Positions 33,857 through 42,144 of a stretch of DNA of 48,774 nt are shown piece by piece. The notes beneath the pieces are model-generated. The model searched no databases and was not told where the DNA came from. It saw nothing but the letters and a program-made list of their open reading frames with translations. Location: NCBI GenBank assembly GCA_900549185.1, contig URNM01000003.1, forward strand, positions 1 through 48,774. The letters run 5' to 3'. Position numbers and translations under genes: made by a program. This stretch comes from an uncultured Collinsella sp. (GTDB lineage Bacteria > Actinomycetota > Coriobacteriia > Coriobacteriales > Coriobacteriaceae). Numbering within the stretch: position 1 is the stretch's first letter; each line of letters opens with the position of its first letter.

Positions 33857-34561
33857 CTACGGGCGCGGCGGCACCAAAACATCGTAGCGGACGGCCTTGC
33901 CCGCAAGCTGATAGCTCGGCTTAACGCCGGCAAGCAGTGGTCCCTTCACCGGCCGTTTGATAACGACCTTGCGCGGGTGCACCGCAAGCGCGGCTTCGAC
34001 CAGCGTCTCCTCATCGGCGCACGGCTGTTCCAGATGGTGCAAGAGTTGAAACTTCTTTTTCACCGCCGCGCTCTTGGTGCGCTCGGGAAACATGGGGTCC
34101 AGATACACCACGTCGGGAGCCGCGAGCTCGCCCTGCTCGATCAGCTCAGCTGTATGGCGAAGGCCGGCAATGCTATCCTCGCCGGCATGTAAACGCATGC
34201 GTGCCACGGCTGTCGCAAGCGCCGAATCATCTGCCGCGCGATCCAGGGCATCCTGAAGCAGCGCCGCGATCACGCAATCCTGCTCATACAGATCGACGGT
34301 AAAGCCCGCGGCCGCCAGCAGCAGCGAATCCTCGCCAAAGCCTGCCGTGGCGTCAATCGCCCATGGGCTCTCGATGCCTTTTGTGCGCGCAGCCTTTACC
34401 AACAGCTCTTGCTGCAGACGGCCCTGCTTGAGCCGCGGAAGCATGCGGGTAAAATCGGCACGCAGTTCCATCGAGCCGTCGGTGAGCGTGAGTCCCTCGG
34501 ACTTCCCGGTCAGCTCAAGCCCCGCGGCTCGAGCAACAGAAAAGGGATCGACGATGCCCAT
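33857..34561 (-). CDS. rsmJ: 16S rRNA (guanine-N2) methyltransferase RsmJ
   Basis: The 234-residue protein has the RsmJ arrangement: IDATAGFGEDSLLLA (S-adenosylmethionine-binding motif I, about 69-83) and the catalytic-region motif VVYLDPMFPERTKSAAVKKK. RsmJ methylates a guanine near position 1516 of 16S rRNA. The start has AGGAG. It ends 28 bases from the convergent zinc-ribbon gene stop. Length and motifs are normal for the family, so I am fairly sure of the call. Confidence 0.9.
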   Translation of the reverse strand: MGIVDPFSVARAAGLELTGKSEGLTLTDGSMELRADFTRMLPRLKQGRLQQELLVKAARTKGIESPWAIDATAGFGEDSLLLAAAGFTVDLYEQDCVIAALLQDALDRAADDSALATAVARMRLHAGEDSIAGLRHTAELIEQGELAAPDVVYLDPMFPERTKSAAVKKKFQLLHHLEQPCADEETLVEAALAVHPRKVVIKRPVKGPLLAGVKPSYQLAGKAVRYDVLVPPRP

Positions 34562-34624
34562 GGGTACTCCTTAGCAAGCAAAACGAATACGCGAGCGCCG
34601 TTTATGTCGGCACCCAACCGTCCG

Positions 34625-34768
34625 CTATTGTCCCACATGCGACATGGCCCACAGCATCCCAACGCAAAGCACCGCCATCAATCCCGTGCACACGGCAGCG
34701 ATCACAGAATCACCCATGCGCCTTCCCAACGACCGCGGCTCACGCACTTGACCTGTTCCGTACATCAT
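34625..34768 (-). CDS. Small single-helix membrane protein (47 residues)
   Basis: An unlisted short frame starts ATG-ATG at 34768 with a strong ribosome site AAGGAGGA nine bases before the first ATG, and ends at TAG 34625. The product has a polar start (MMYGTGQVREPRSLGRR) and a single hydrophobic helix (about residues 21-42, VIAAVCTGLMAVLCVGMLWA), ending in SHVGQ. It lies alone upstream of rsmJ in the 434-base gap 34562-34995. I do not recognise it. The ribosome site and topology support a real small membrane protein; conservation is untested. Confidence 0.6.
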   Translation of the reverse strand: MMYGTGQVREPRSLGRRMGDSVIAAVCTGLMAVLCVGMLWAMSHVGQ

Positions 34769-34995
34769 GGCTCCTCCTTGAGACCAGCTCTTACCATGGC
34801 CCCATCATCGCAGCACCGCGCATGAGCTGCCATCGATTTGCCTTACGCCCAGCTTTCCTTTTTGAAAGGTTGGACCGTACAGGCAAGAGACGCTTTCAAA
34901 CGCATGCATCGCCGCGTTGAACTACAATGTGCTTCACCATATGTGCAGTACATTGGGTGCGCCAAGTTGGCGTACTCGTATCGAAAGGACCAACC

Positions 34996-35397
34996 ATGAG
35001 CTTCACTCGCAAGACTCTCAAAATCCTTGCTCTCATCTACTTTGTTTTGGGCATCGCCAGCCTCGTCACCGCCGGCGTCGGTATCGCCACGGGCGGTCTC
35101 GATTCCACGTACGGTTCGTACGCCACGCTCGCAGCGGTCGTGCTTATCGCCAAGGGTCTCGTCGACCTTGCCGCAGGCGTCGCCGGTATCAAGGGCGCCA
35201 ACAAGCCTTCGCAGGTGGACGGCGCGTTTAAGCTCGGTATTGTTGCCGCGGTCGCCACGCTTGCCCAAGCGGTGCTCACGCTTCCCGCGTTTGGCGGCGA
35301 CGCCATCAACTTTGGCGCCTTTGTCATCGTGGTGTACGACCTGTTCTTTGTTCAGCAGGCACACGCCGTTAAGGCCGAGAACAAGGACCGCCTATAA
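34996..35397 (+). CDS. Four-helix membrane protein of unknown function
   Basis: The 133-residue protein starts MSFTRKTLKILALIYFVLGI behind AAAGGA and has four hydrophobic segments (about 9-32, 41-65, 80-100 and 105-125) with short loops, for example YGSYATLAAVVLIAKGLVDLAAGVAGIKGAN. It resembles small integral-membrane proteins that are widespread in Coriobacteria and Firmicutes but have no assigned role. The last residues are charged (AENKDRL). It is a single gene, followed by a terminator. Confidence 0.8.
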   Translation: MSFTRKTLKILALIYFVLGIASLVTAGVGIATGGLDSTYGSYATLAAVVLIAKGLVDLAAGVAGIKGANKPSQVDGAFKLGIVAAVATLAQAVLTLPAFGGDAINFGAFVIVVYDLFFVQQAHAVKAENKDRL

Positions 35398-35435
35398 GCG
35401 CTCGCTTCTCATAACCTCTGCAGCCAAGCAACTAA

Positions 35436-35474
35436 AAAGGGCCGATCGCGCATCTCCGCGGTCGGCCCTTTACG
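35436..35474 (+). terminator. Intrinsic terminator after the four-helix membrane protein
   Basis: AAAGGGCCGA (35436-35445) pairs with TCGGCCCTTT (35462-35471), with further internal CGCG pairing. A family 1 repeat follows 18 bases later. Confidence 0.85.
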
Positions 35475-35489
35475 TTTGCCTAGATAAAA

Positions 35490-35522
35490 CCTGCCAAAAT
35501 AAACCTGTCCCTTTTTGGTAGG
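35490..35522 (+). repeat. Hairpin repeat family 1, copy C
   Basis: A 33-bp element matching copy A (reverse complement) with one change (GGTAGG for GGCAGG at the end), including the shared flank AGATAAAA. It lies three bases from the stop codon of rlmA on the minus strand. Confidence 0.88.
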
Positions 35523-35525
35523 TTG

Positions 35526-36341
35526 TTAGCTGTGGCGGTACTCAGCGATGATGAAGTCGATGTCGGTTTGAAGGGTGTCCAAATTTGCCAGGCGCTCTTT
35601 GTCGGCAGGGCGCGTGCGGTAGTAATACGGCGTCATCTGGAACACCGCCTCGATGTCGGCCTGGGTCTGAAGCGTAATGTTCGCAGACACCCGCTGCGTT
35701 CCGACTAACTCGAGCTCGGTGGTCTTCGGCAGCTTCTCATCGTTAAGGTACGGCGTGTCGTAGAGTACCTCCTTGAGCCCAAACAGATGACGGGCGCCCG
35801 GCACCACGGTGTAGAGCGAGCCCTCGGGCGCCAACACGCGGGCAAACTCGCGCTCGTTAAAGGGAGCAAAGAGCTCGGTCACCATATCGAAGGCGCTATC
35901 GGCCACGGGGATGTCCTTCATGTTGGCTACGAAGTAGGTCGCATCGCCGCGCTTGGCGGCAAGGCGCACCATCTCTTTGCCCAGGTCGAAACCGTAAGCA
36001 TCCACGCCCGGCACCGCGCCCATGGCACTGGTGTAGTAGCCCTCGCCGCAGCAAATATCGAGCAGCGTCATGGAGCCGTTCGCAGACGCTGCACGCCCAG
36101 GCACCCGCTCGCGCACCAGCTCAACCATCGTATCGCGCAACGGCGCATAGTATCCGCGGTTCAGAAAGTCACGACGGCTGCGCGCCTGTGACTTGGGATC
36201 GCCCATAGAGTCGCCGCTCTTGGACGAGCGCAGTAGGTACAGATAGCCCTCGCGCGCACGATCAAACCGGTGTCCGCCCGCGCATGCAGCACCGCGCTCG
36301 TTATCCACCAGTGGCTCATGGCAAACGGGACACAACAACAT
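35526..36341 (-). CDS. rlmA: 23S rRNA (guanine-N1) methyltransferase RlmA-type
   Basis: The 271-residue protein begins with the RlmA zinc finger (Cys4, Cys7, Cys20, His24: LLCPVCHEPL...CAGGH), followed by FDRAREGYLYLL, the DPKSQARSRRDFLNRGYY segment and the S-adenosylmethionine motif LLDICCGEGYYTSA. RlmA enzymes methylate G745 or G748 of 23S rRNA; the G748 form (TlrB) affects macrolide binding, and I cannot tell the two apart here. The start has AAGGAG. The stop is three bases from a family 1 repeat. Confidence 0.88.
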   Translation of the reverse strand: MLLCPVCHEPLVDNERGAACAGGHRFDRAREGYLYLLRSSKSGDSMGDPKSQARSRRDFLNRGYYAPLRDTMVELVRERVPGRAASANGSMTLLDICCGEGYYTSAMGAVPGVDAYGFDLGKEMVRLAAKRGDATYFVANMKDIPVADSAFDMVTELFAPFNEREFARVLAPEGSLYTVVPGARHLFGLKEVLYDTPYLNDEKLPKTTELELVGTQRVSANITLQTQADIEAVFQMTPYYYRTRPADKERLANLDTLQTDIDFIIAEYRHS

Positions 36342-36396
36342 GGCAACTCCTTAGCGCGAACAACACAACGCCCACCATTGTCGCACGCCTTCCCCA

Positions 36397-36454
36397 CCTA
36401 GTCATTGGGGACGTTCTTGAAGGACTAGTCGTTTAAGAACGTCCCCAATGACTA
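36397..36454. repeat. Inverted-repeat family 3, copy 1
   Basis: Two perfectly inverted 21-bp arms (36397-36417 and 36434-36454; arm begins CTAGTCATTGGGGACG) around 16 bases that contain ACTAGTC. The same arms recur at 48685-48774. It lies between divergent rlmA and the MATE exporter gene. Confidence 0.92.
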
Positions 36455-36519
36455 GTCGATTAGGAGTATCATCATCTGCGCAAATAAGCACGAAAGAGCA
36501 TATTAGAGATTGAGAGCGT

Positions 36520-37902
36520 ATGGCTGACACCGTATCTAAGCACATCGACATGACCACCGGCTCGCTGTGGCGCAATATTCCCCTGTTCGCCTTCCCCGTG
36601 GCCGCCACGAGCATCTTGGAGCAGCTGTCGAACCTCATCGCCACGGTCATCATCGGTAACTTCTCGGGCGACCAGGGAACCCTCGCCATGGCGGCGGTCG
36701 GCTCCAATGTTCCGCTTACCAGCCTTATGCTCAACCTGTTTATTGGCATGTCGCTTGGCTCCAACGTGGTCATCGCCAACGCTATCGGCCGCAACGATCA
36801 AAACATGGTCAAACGCGCCGTCCATACCTCGATTTTAATGGCGCTCGTGGGCTTTGTCGTCATCGCGCTGGGCGAGATCTTTGCCGAGCCCATGCTCGCC
36901 GCGCTCAACGTTCCCGCCGAAACCATGCCGCTCGCCTCACTCTATCTACGCGTCTTTTTGCTCAGCATGCCCTCAATCTTGCTCTACAACTTTGAGGCCG
37001 CGATCTTCCGCTCCGTCGGCATCACCCGCATGCCGCTGCAGGCGCTTGCCGTGTCCACCGTCCTCAACATTGGCCTGGACCTCATCTTTGTCCCCGTACT
37101 CCACTGGGGCGTCGCGGGCGTCGCCATCGCCACCGCCATCGCCTACACCGTCAGCGCCGCCACACTCTTTATCCGCCTGCTCAAGACCGACTCCGTCGTC
37201 CGCGTCACCCTACGCGATCTGGCTATCGACCCCGTCGCCCTCAAGCGCATCGTCAAGATCGGACTGCCCGCCGGCATCCAAAGCGCCGTCTTTGCCGTCG
37301 CCAATATCATCATCCAGTCCGCCATCAACAGCCTGGGCACCGAGGTCATGGCGGCATCGAGCGCCGCCATGAGCTTGGAGTACGTGTGCTACAACCTGCT
37401 CAACAGCTTTAGCCAGGCTTGCACCACCTTTGTGGGACAAAACCACGGTGCCCGCCAGATCGACCGCTGTACCAAAACGCTCAAGGTCTGCCTGGTCGAA
37501 GGCGGCATCGTTGCACTCACCACGATCATCGTTATTGTCGGCCTGGGGCGCGAGATTTTGTCGCTGTTCAACAGCGATCCCAATATCGTCTCGATCGGCT
37601 ATATCCGCGTGTGTTCGATCTTCCCGGCGTACGCCTTTAGCATGTTCTACGAAAACATGTCCGGCTACCTGCGCGGCTTTGGTATCTCGCTCACGCCCGC
37701 CCTCATCACCATGATCTGCGTCTGCGGCATCCGCTTCTATTGGGTGTTCTGCGTGTTCCCGCACTTCCGCACCTTTGCGAACATCATGATGGTCTACCCC
37801 ATCAGCCTGGGCACCACGGCGTTCTTTATGGTCGTGGCGGTGCTACTCTGCCACCCGGCACGCACCTATCGTGTCACCCAAGCCAAAGCGACAGCCCGCT
37901 AA
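36520..37902 (+). CDS. MATE-family efflux transporter
   Basis: The 460-residue protein is a multidrug and toxin extrusion transporter with twelve predicted helices: entry MTTGSLWRNIPLFAFPVAAT, GNFSGDQGTLAMAAVG, LFIGMSLGSNVVIANAIGRND and, in the second half, FVGQNHGARQIDRC. These are the paired MATE signatures of the DinF/NorM-like bacterial group. It would export cationic drugs or metabolites using sodium or proton gradients. The ribosome site (GAGAG) is weak. Family 3 repeats lie just upstream; no regulator is adjacent except the convergent LysR gene. Confidence 0.92.
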   Translation: MADTVSKHIDMTTGSLWRNIPLFAFPVAATSILEQLSNLIATVIIGNFSGDQGTLAMAAVGSNVPLTSLMLNLFIGMSLGSNVVIANAIGRNDQNMVKRAVHTSILMALVGFVVIALGEIFAEPMLAALNVPAETMPLASLYLRVFLLSMPSILLYNFEAAIFRSVGITRMPLQALAVSTVLNIGLDLIFVPVLHWGVAGVAIATAIAYTVSAATLFIRLLKTDSVVRVTLRDLAIDPVALKRIVKIGLPAGIQSAVFAVANIIIQSAINSLGTEVMAASSAAMSLEYVCYNLLNSFSQACTTFVGQNHGARQIDRCTKTLKVCLVEGGIVALTTIIVIVGLGREILSLFNSDPNIVSIGYIRVCSIFPAYAFSMFYENMSGYLRGFGISLTPALITMICVCGIRFYWVFCVFPHFRTFANIMMVYPISLGTTAFFMVVAVLLCHPARTYRVTQAKATAR

Positions 37903-37929
37903 ACACCACACTCAACGTCACGCCAGTCA

Positions 37930-38796
37930 TTAATTGACAATATGCGAGCTCATATAGTCGATAAAACGCCTCGTGGCGATGGGCATGGTATCCCAGCTGC
38001 GCCAGGCCGCCACCACGTCACGCGAGGGAGCGTGCACGATGGGCCGCACACGAATTTCGGCTCGCATGCCCTCCACAGTACGACGGTAGAGCATACTCAC
38101 GCCTAAGCCCTCCTCCACCATCGCCATGATGGTGTAGTCGTCGGTCACCTCACTCGTCACGTGCGGTGACAGGCCATGCGCCGCGAATGCATCGAGCACC
38201 AGGCTCTGCTCGCCCTCATCCAGCAGCACAAACGGCTCGGACGCCAAATCGGCGAGCGTCACCTTTTCCTTTGCCGCCAGCGGATGCCCGACAGGCAACA
38301 GCGCCACCAACTCGTCGTGATAGACCACGCGCTTCTCGAGCCCTGCGGTAAAACCGCGTGTCGTAAAGCAAAAGTCAACCACGCCATCGTGCACCCACTG
38401 GGCGTTGCGCGTGTAATCGCCCTGCTTGAGGGTAAAGTGCACGCCCGGATGCAGGGCCCCAAAGTCGCGGATCACGCGCGGCAACACGGTGCGACTCACG
38501 TTGGTAAACGTCGCGATACGAATATCAGTCGAGGAGAGTCCCAGCAACTCCTGACGCTTGTCCTCAAGCTCGGCCTCGGCAGTTACGATTTGGCGCAGAT
38601 ATGGCAGGTACTGCTTGCCGTCGCGCGTAAGCGAGACACCTTGCTTGCCGCGCTCGATAAGCGTGGTACCCAGCTCGCGCTCAAGCGCCTTGACGGCCTG
38701 GCTCACAGCGCTTTGTGTGTAGCCCAGCTCGTCAGCCGCGCGTTTCAGGCTGCCGCAATCGACCACCATACACACAATCTGATACCGCGATGCCAT
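37930..38796 (-). CDS. LysR-family transcriptional regulator
   Basis: A 288-residue LysR regulator with winged HTH (SLKRAADELGYTQSAVSQAVK) and an effector domain with DDYTIMAMVEEGLGVSMLY, nearly the same as the segment in the LysR protein at 2797-3654. It is divergent from the EamA transporter at 38955 and is the likely regulator of that gene. The start at ATG 38796 is standard for the family; the ribosome site (GGAGGC) is good. The effector is not known. Confidence 0.88.
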   Translation of the reverse strand: MASRYQIVCMVVDCGSLKRAADELGYTQSAVSQAVKALERELGTTLIERGKQGVSLTRDGKQYLPYLRQIVTAEAELEDKRQELLGLSSTDIRIATFTNVSRTVLPRVIRDFGALHPGVHFTLKQGDYTRNAQWVHDGVVDFCFTTRGFTAGLEKRVVYHDELVALLPVGHPLAAKEKVTLADLASEPFVLLDEGEQSLVLDAFAAHGLSPHVTSEVTDDYTIMAMVEEGLGVSMLYRRTVEGMRAEIRVRPIVHAPSRDVVAAWRSWDTMPIATRRFIDYMSSHIVN

Positions 38797-38855
38797 CGTG
38801 CCTCCACATCAATGCAGCCGTAAAACGTTTTGCCAGCGCTTTTCACACTCACTTT

Positions 38856-38874
38856 AGTATTTCTTAATTATACT
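38856..38874. promoter_or_regulatory. Putative LysR operator
   Basis: AGTAT (38856-38860) and ATACT (38870-38874) are inverted around nine AT-rich bases in the divergent LysR-EamA promoter, with the T-N11-A shape of LysR boxes. Confidence 0.45.
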
Positions 38875-38954
38875 GAAGATACATTCGCTTTACTACATTC
38901 ACATCTGGGAGCAGAATCCTTTGTACGAAACCGTTCTGTAACAAAAGGAGTCCC

Positions 38955-39863
38955 ATGGATCGCAAAAAAGCAATCGCGCTCTCATTTTCCGTTCCCGTCG
39001 CATGGGGCTTTTCGTACCCCCTCATGAAGATCGGCATGGACAGCATGAACGCCACGAGCATCGTCGCACTACGCTGCATCATCGCCTTTGTGGCCTGCCT
39101 GCTGCTCTTCCACAAGCACGCGTTGCGCATCAACCGCGACCTTATGGTTCGCGCCGCCATCATCGGCGCCATCATGGCAACCGAACTCACCTGCATGTGC
39201 CTGGGCTCCAGCCTCACTTCTGCCTCCACCGCCGGCTTTTTGCAGAGCCTGACGGTCGTGATCGTGCCGTTTGCCAACGCCGCCCTGCTGCGTCGTGCCC
39301 CCGAGCGCAAAGTGCTCACCGGCACCGCCATCGTCACCTGCGGTATGTTGCTGCTCTCGGGCGCCGACTTCACCAGCCTGAATCCGGGCGCGATTATCAT
39401 GCTACTCTCGGCCTTTATCTATGCCGGCCACATCATTGTGGCGAAGCGCTTTGTCGAAGATGTCGACCCGCTGGCTCTGGGCGTTTGGCAGCTGGGCTTT
39501 GGCGGCTTGTTCTCGGGCATCGCCGCATTCGCCTTTGGCGGCTTTACACTTCCCAGCACGCCGAACGAGATCGTCGTTATCGTTGCGCTCGCACTCATTT
39601 GCTCTGCCTATGGCTTTATCACCCAAACGCTCGTGCAGCCCCACGTGCCTGCCGAGACCACCGGCTTCGCCTTCTCGCTCGAGCCAGTCTGCTCTGCCGT
39701 CTTCTCGTTCTTCCTGGTCGGCGAGGTCCTGAGTCCCATCGCCTTCTTTGGCGCTGCCCTCATCCTCACCGGCGTCATGGCGGCAACCGTGCAGCTCCCG
39801 CGACTTCATGCGCATGCTCACGACCATACCCGCATGGCAGGAACGCCCGAGCGAGCCTCGTAA
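38955..39863 (+). CDS. EamA/DMT-family transporter
   Basis: The 302-residue protein has ten hydrophobic helices in two EamA repeats: the first begins AIALSFSVPVAWGFSYPLMK, the second LNPGAIIMLLSAFIYAGHII, with the C-terminal EPVCSAVFSFFLVGEVLSP signature. It is intact, unlike the frameshifted relative at 3773. The C-terminus carries a short His-rich tail (HAHAHDHTR), perhaps metal-binding. EamA transporters move amino acids, nucleosides or drugs across the cell membrane; the substrate is not predictable. Its likely regulator is the divergent LysR gene. Confidence 0.9.
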   Translation: MDRKKAIALSFSVPVAWGFSYPLMKIGMDSMNATSIVALRCIIAFVACLLLFHKHALRINRDLMVRAAIIGAIMATELTCMCLGSSLTSASTAGFLQSLTVVIVPFANAALLRRAPERKVLTGTAIVTCGMLLLSGADFTSLNPGAIIMLLSAFIYAGHIIVAKRFVEDVDPLALGVWQLGFGGLFSGIAAFAFGGFTLPSTPNEIVVIVALALICSAYGFITQTLVQPHVPAETTGFAFSLEPVCSAVFSFFLVGEVLSPIAFFGAALILTGVMAATVQLPRLHAHAHDHTRMAGTPERAS

Positions 39864-39949
39864 GCGCCTCGCCTTTTGTACCCCGACGCAAAGGTCTACG
39901 GACGCCTTTACAATAGATGCCAACAGAGCATCTGCCATAAAGGAGCCCC

Positions 39950-40675
39950 ATGGACACCGCAACTCGCGACCGCAACATAGCAACTTGGTTGGGCGATGCG
40001 CCGCAGCCGGTACGTGACACCACGAACCAGCTGCTCGAGCGCATCGCCCTTTTGCGTGCCGAGCAGATCATCTACCCGGCACAAGACGACATCCTCAATG
40101 CCCTCGCCTATACGCCGGCCGACCAGGTCAAAGTTGTCATCTTGGGTCAGGACCCCTATCACGGACCCAACCAGGCCATGGGGCTGTCGTTTTCGGTCCC
40201 TGCGACGCAAGCCAAGTTGCCGCCGAGCCTGCGCAACATTTACAAGGAACTCAATGCCGATCTGGGCTGCCCTATTCCCGCCACGGGAGATCTAACACCA
40301 TGGGCACAACAGGGCGTCCTGCTCCTCAACACCACGCTCACCGTGCGCGAGCATGCCGCGAACTCGCACGCCAAGCTGGGCTGGAGCACGCTCACCGACT
40401 ACGTTATCGAACGCTGCTGTCAGCTGCCCCAGCCGGTCGTCTTTTTGGCATGGGGTCGCTTTGCCCAGCAGATGGTCGAGGGCAAACTCGCCGCGACCGG
40501 CGCGGGTAAGGCAACCAGCAAGTTCTGTCTGGCCTCCACGCACCCCTCGCCGCTTTCGGCCAATCGTGCCACGGCGGAACTCCCCGCTTTTATGGGGTCG
40601 CGCCCCTTCTCCGCTGCCAATCGGTTACTCGAACAGCATGGCTCGATCCCCGTCAACTGGATTTGCCTCGGCTAA
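39950..40675 (+). CDS. ung: Uracil-DNA glycosylase
   Basis: The 241-residue enzyme carries family 1 motifs: the water-activating GQDPYHG (66-72, Asp68) and HPSPLS (His198), with LLLNTTLTVR between. It removes uracil from DNA to start base-excision repair. The start at ATG 39950 follows AAGGAG. It is a single gene with a strong terminator, convergent with the SDR gene. Sequence and length are fully typical. Confidence 0.97.
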   Translation: MDTATRDRNIATWLGDAPQPVRDTTNQLLERIALLRAEQIIYPAQDDILNALAYTPADQVKVVILGQDPYHGPNQAMGLSFSVPATQAKLPPSLRNIYKELNADLGCPIPATGDLTPWAQQGVLLLNTTLTVREHAANSHAKLGWSTLTDYVIERCCQLPQPVVFLAWGRFAQQMVEGKLAATGAGKATSKFCLASTHPSPLSANRATAELPAFMGSRPFSAANRLLEQHGSIPVNWICLG

Positions 40676-40690
40676 AAATCGATACATCAA

Positions 40691-40724
40691 AAACGCGCCC
40701 GACGGCTTTCCATCGGGCGCGTTT
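40691..40724. terminator. Intrinsic terminator between ung and the SDR gene
   Basis: A perfect 12-bp stem AAACGCGCCCGA (40691-40702 with 40713-40724) around 10 bases. It ends one base before the SDR stop, so it can serve both convergent genes. Confidence 0.9.
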
Positions 40725-40725
40725 C

Positions 40726-41406
40726 CTATTCGGGCCAAATAAATTGGGTGCGGCCGGCCTCGCCGCCATCGATCAGCAAGCTCTGCCCGGTCATAAACCG
40801 GTTGGTCACGCCCACAAAGTAGATCCACTCGGCGATCTCTTGGGCGGTGGCCCAACGTTTAAGCGGCGTGAGCTCCATAATCTGATTCCACAGGTGCTCG
40901 TCTTCCATCACGCAACGGTTGAGCGGCGTGATAACGCCGCCCGGGTCCACACTGTTGGCGATGGCCTGCGGTGCCAGGCGGTTTGCAAGGTTCTTGGTGT
41001 AGGCGATAACGCCGCCTTTGCTGGCGGCATAGGCGGGAAACTCCGATCCCGTATGGCCACTCGCCGACCCCACATTGACCACGGATTTGATAGCCGGCGC
41101 CGGCTTGGCGGCAAGCCCCTCCCCCACAAAGGCGTAGCACTCGGTCACGTTGATGGTGCCACACAGGTTGGCGGCAATGTCATCGGCCGAATCCTGCGTG
41201 CCGGCAACGTTCACGATCACTTGGGGTTCAAGGTCGCCTGGAAACGAGCCCGGCTCGCGGACATCAACAATCAGATGGCGGTAGCGCTCGTGTTCGATCG
41301 CCGCCGACAGCAGATCAAAGCCCACGACCTCGTGGCCCTCGTCCAAAAAGCGCTGCACGCATGCGGCTCCGATACCGCCCGAAGCACCCGTGATCAAAAC
41401 CCGCAT
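40726..41406 (-). CDS. Short-chain dehydrogenase/reductase
   Basis: The 226-residue protein has the SDR cofactor motif TGASGGIG at its start and the active-site YAASK, with NVGSAS supplying the serine, and the usual GGVITPLN and LLIDGGEA segments. It reduces or oxidises a small alcohol or carbonyl compound with NAD(P); the substrate is unknown. The GGAG ribosome site overlaps the stop of the upstream Vut-family transporter gene (nine-base gap), so the two are co-transcribed. This hints at a role in the same pathway, but no SDR step in queuosine salvage is known to me. Confidence 0.88.
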   Translation of the reverse strand: MRVLITGASGGIGAACVQRFLDEGHEVVGFDLLSAAIEHERYRHLIVDVREPGSFPGDLEPQVIVNVAGTQDSADDIAANLCGTINVTECYAFVGEGLAAKPAPAIKSVVNVGSASGHTGSEFPAYAASKGGVIAYTKNLANRLAPQAIANSVDPGGVITPLNRCVMEDEHLWNQIMELTPLKRWATAQEIAEWIYFVGVTNRFMTGQSLLIDGGEAGRTQFIWPE

Positions 41407-41415
41407 ACTTGCTCC

Positions 41416-42138
41416 TTAGGCGGTTGCGTGGCGCTCGAGGTACTCGGAGCCCACATTCTCGCGCTCCCAGCCGCGCACGACCTTGTAGCCCACGGGACTC
41501 AGGAAGACCTCGCACAGCAGCTCGGCGACAGCGCCGGTCAGCGAGCACATAAGAACCTGCACCCAGGTCCAACCAAAGAACGTGTGGCTCACTACAATGG
41601 CAAAGACCAGGTTGTCGATAAACTGGCCAACACCCGTGGACACATAGGAGCGGAAGGCGAAGCTCGCAAAGTTATTCTTTTTGAGCATACGGCCGAGCGA
41701 CTGGTTGAGCGTGGAGTTAACCACGGCAGAGACGAGCATTGCCAGCGAAGAGCCCAGCACCACGTACCAGGTGCCGCCGATGGTGGCGTTAAGGGCAGTG
41801 TTAACCTCGATCATGCCCGTGTCGTAGTAGGCGCCCCACATACCGGGCGTGAGCGAGCATGCCCAAAAGCACAGGCTCACGGCCAGGTTGACCAGCAGCG
41901 CGAGGATAGAGATTTTGATGGATGCCTTGGCGCCAAAGCGCTTGCAGATCATGTCCTGGCACAAAAACGAAACCCAGCTCACCACAAAGCCGCAATCGAG
42001 TGCCAGATACGGCAGGCTGATGAGCTCTTTGTTGGCCAGCAGGTTCATCATGATGACACTCACGAAAAACAGCGAAACCGTTGCCGCGGGAATGCTCCGC
42101 AACAGGACCTTATAGTCCTCCATGACCTTCTTGATCAT
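41416..42138 (-). CDS. Vut_1/YhhQ-family transporter, likely queuosine precursor uptake
   Basis: The 240-residue membrane protein has about six helices and the features of the Vut_1 (YhhQ-like) family: MMNLLANKELISLPYLALDCGFVVSW, DMICKRFGAKASIKIS and the C-terminal FIDNLVFAIVVS and TGAVAELLCE segments. Characterised members import queuosine precursors such as preQ1 or preQ0. The start at ATG 42138 follows AAGGAG. A hairpin with an A-rich tail that resembles a preQ1-I riboswitch lies directly upstream and would fit this role. The SDR gene follows in the same transcript. Confidence 0.85.
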   Translation of the reverse strand: MIKKVMEDYKVLLRSIPAATVSLFFVSVIMMNLLANKELISLPYLALDCGFVVSWVSFLCQDMICKRFGAKASIKISILALLVNLAVSLCFWACSLTPGMWGAYYDTGMIEVNTALNATIGGTWYVVLGSSLAMLVSAVVNSTLNQSLGRMLKKNNFASFAFRSYVSTGVGQFIDNLVFAIVVSHTFFGWTWVQVLMCSLTGAVAELLCEVFLSPVGYKVVRGWERENVGSEYLERHATA

Positions 42139-42144
42139 TATGTA

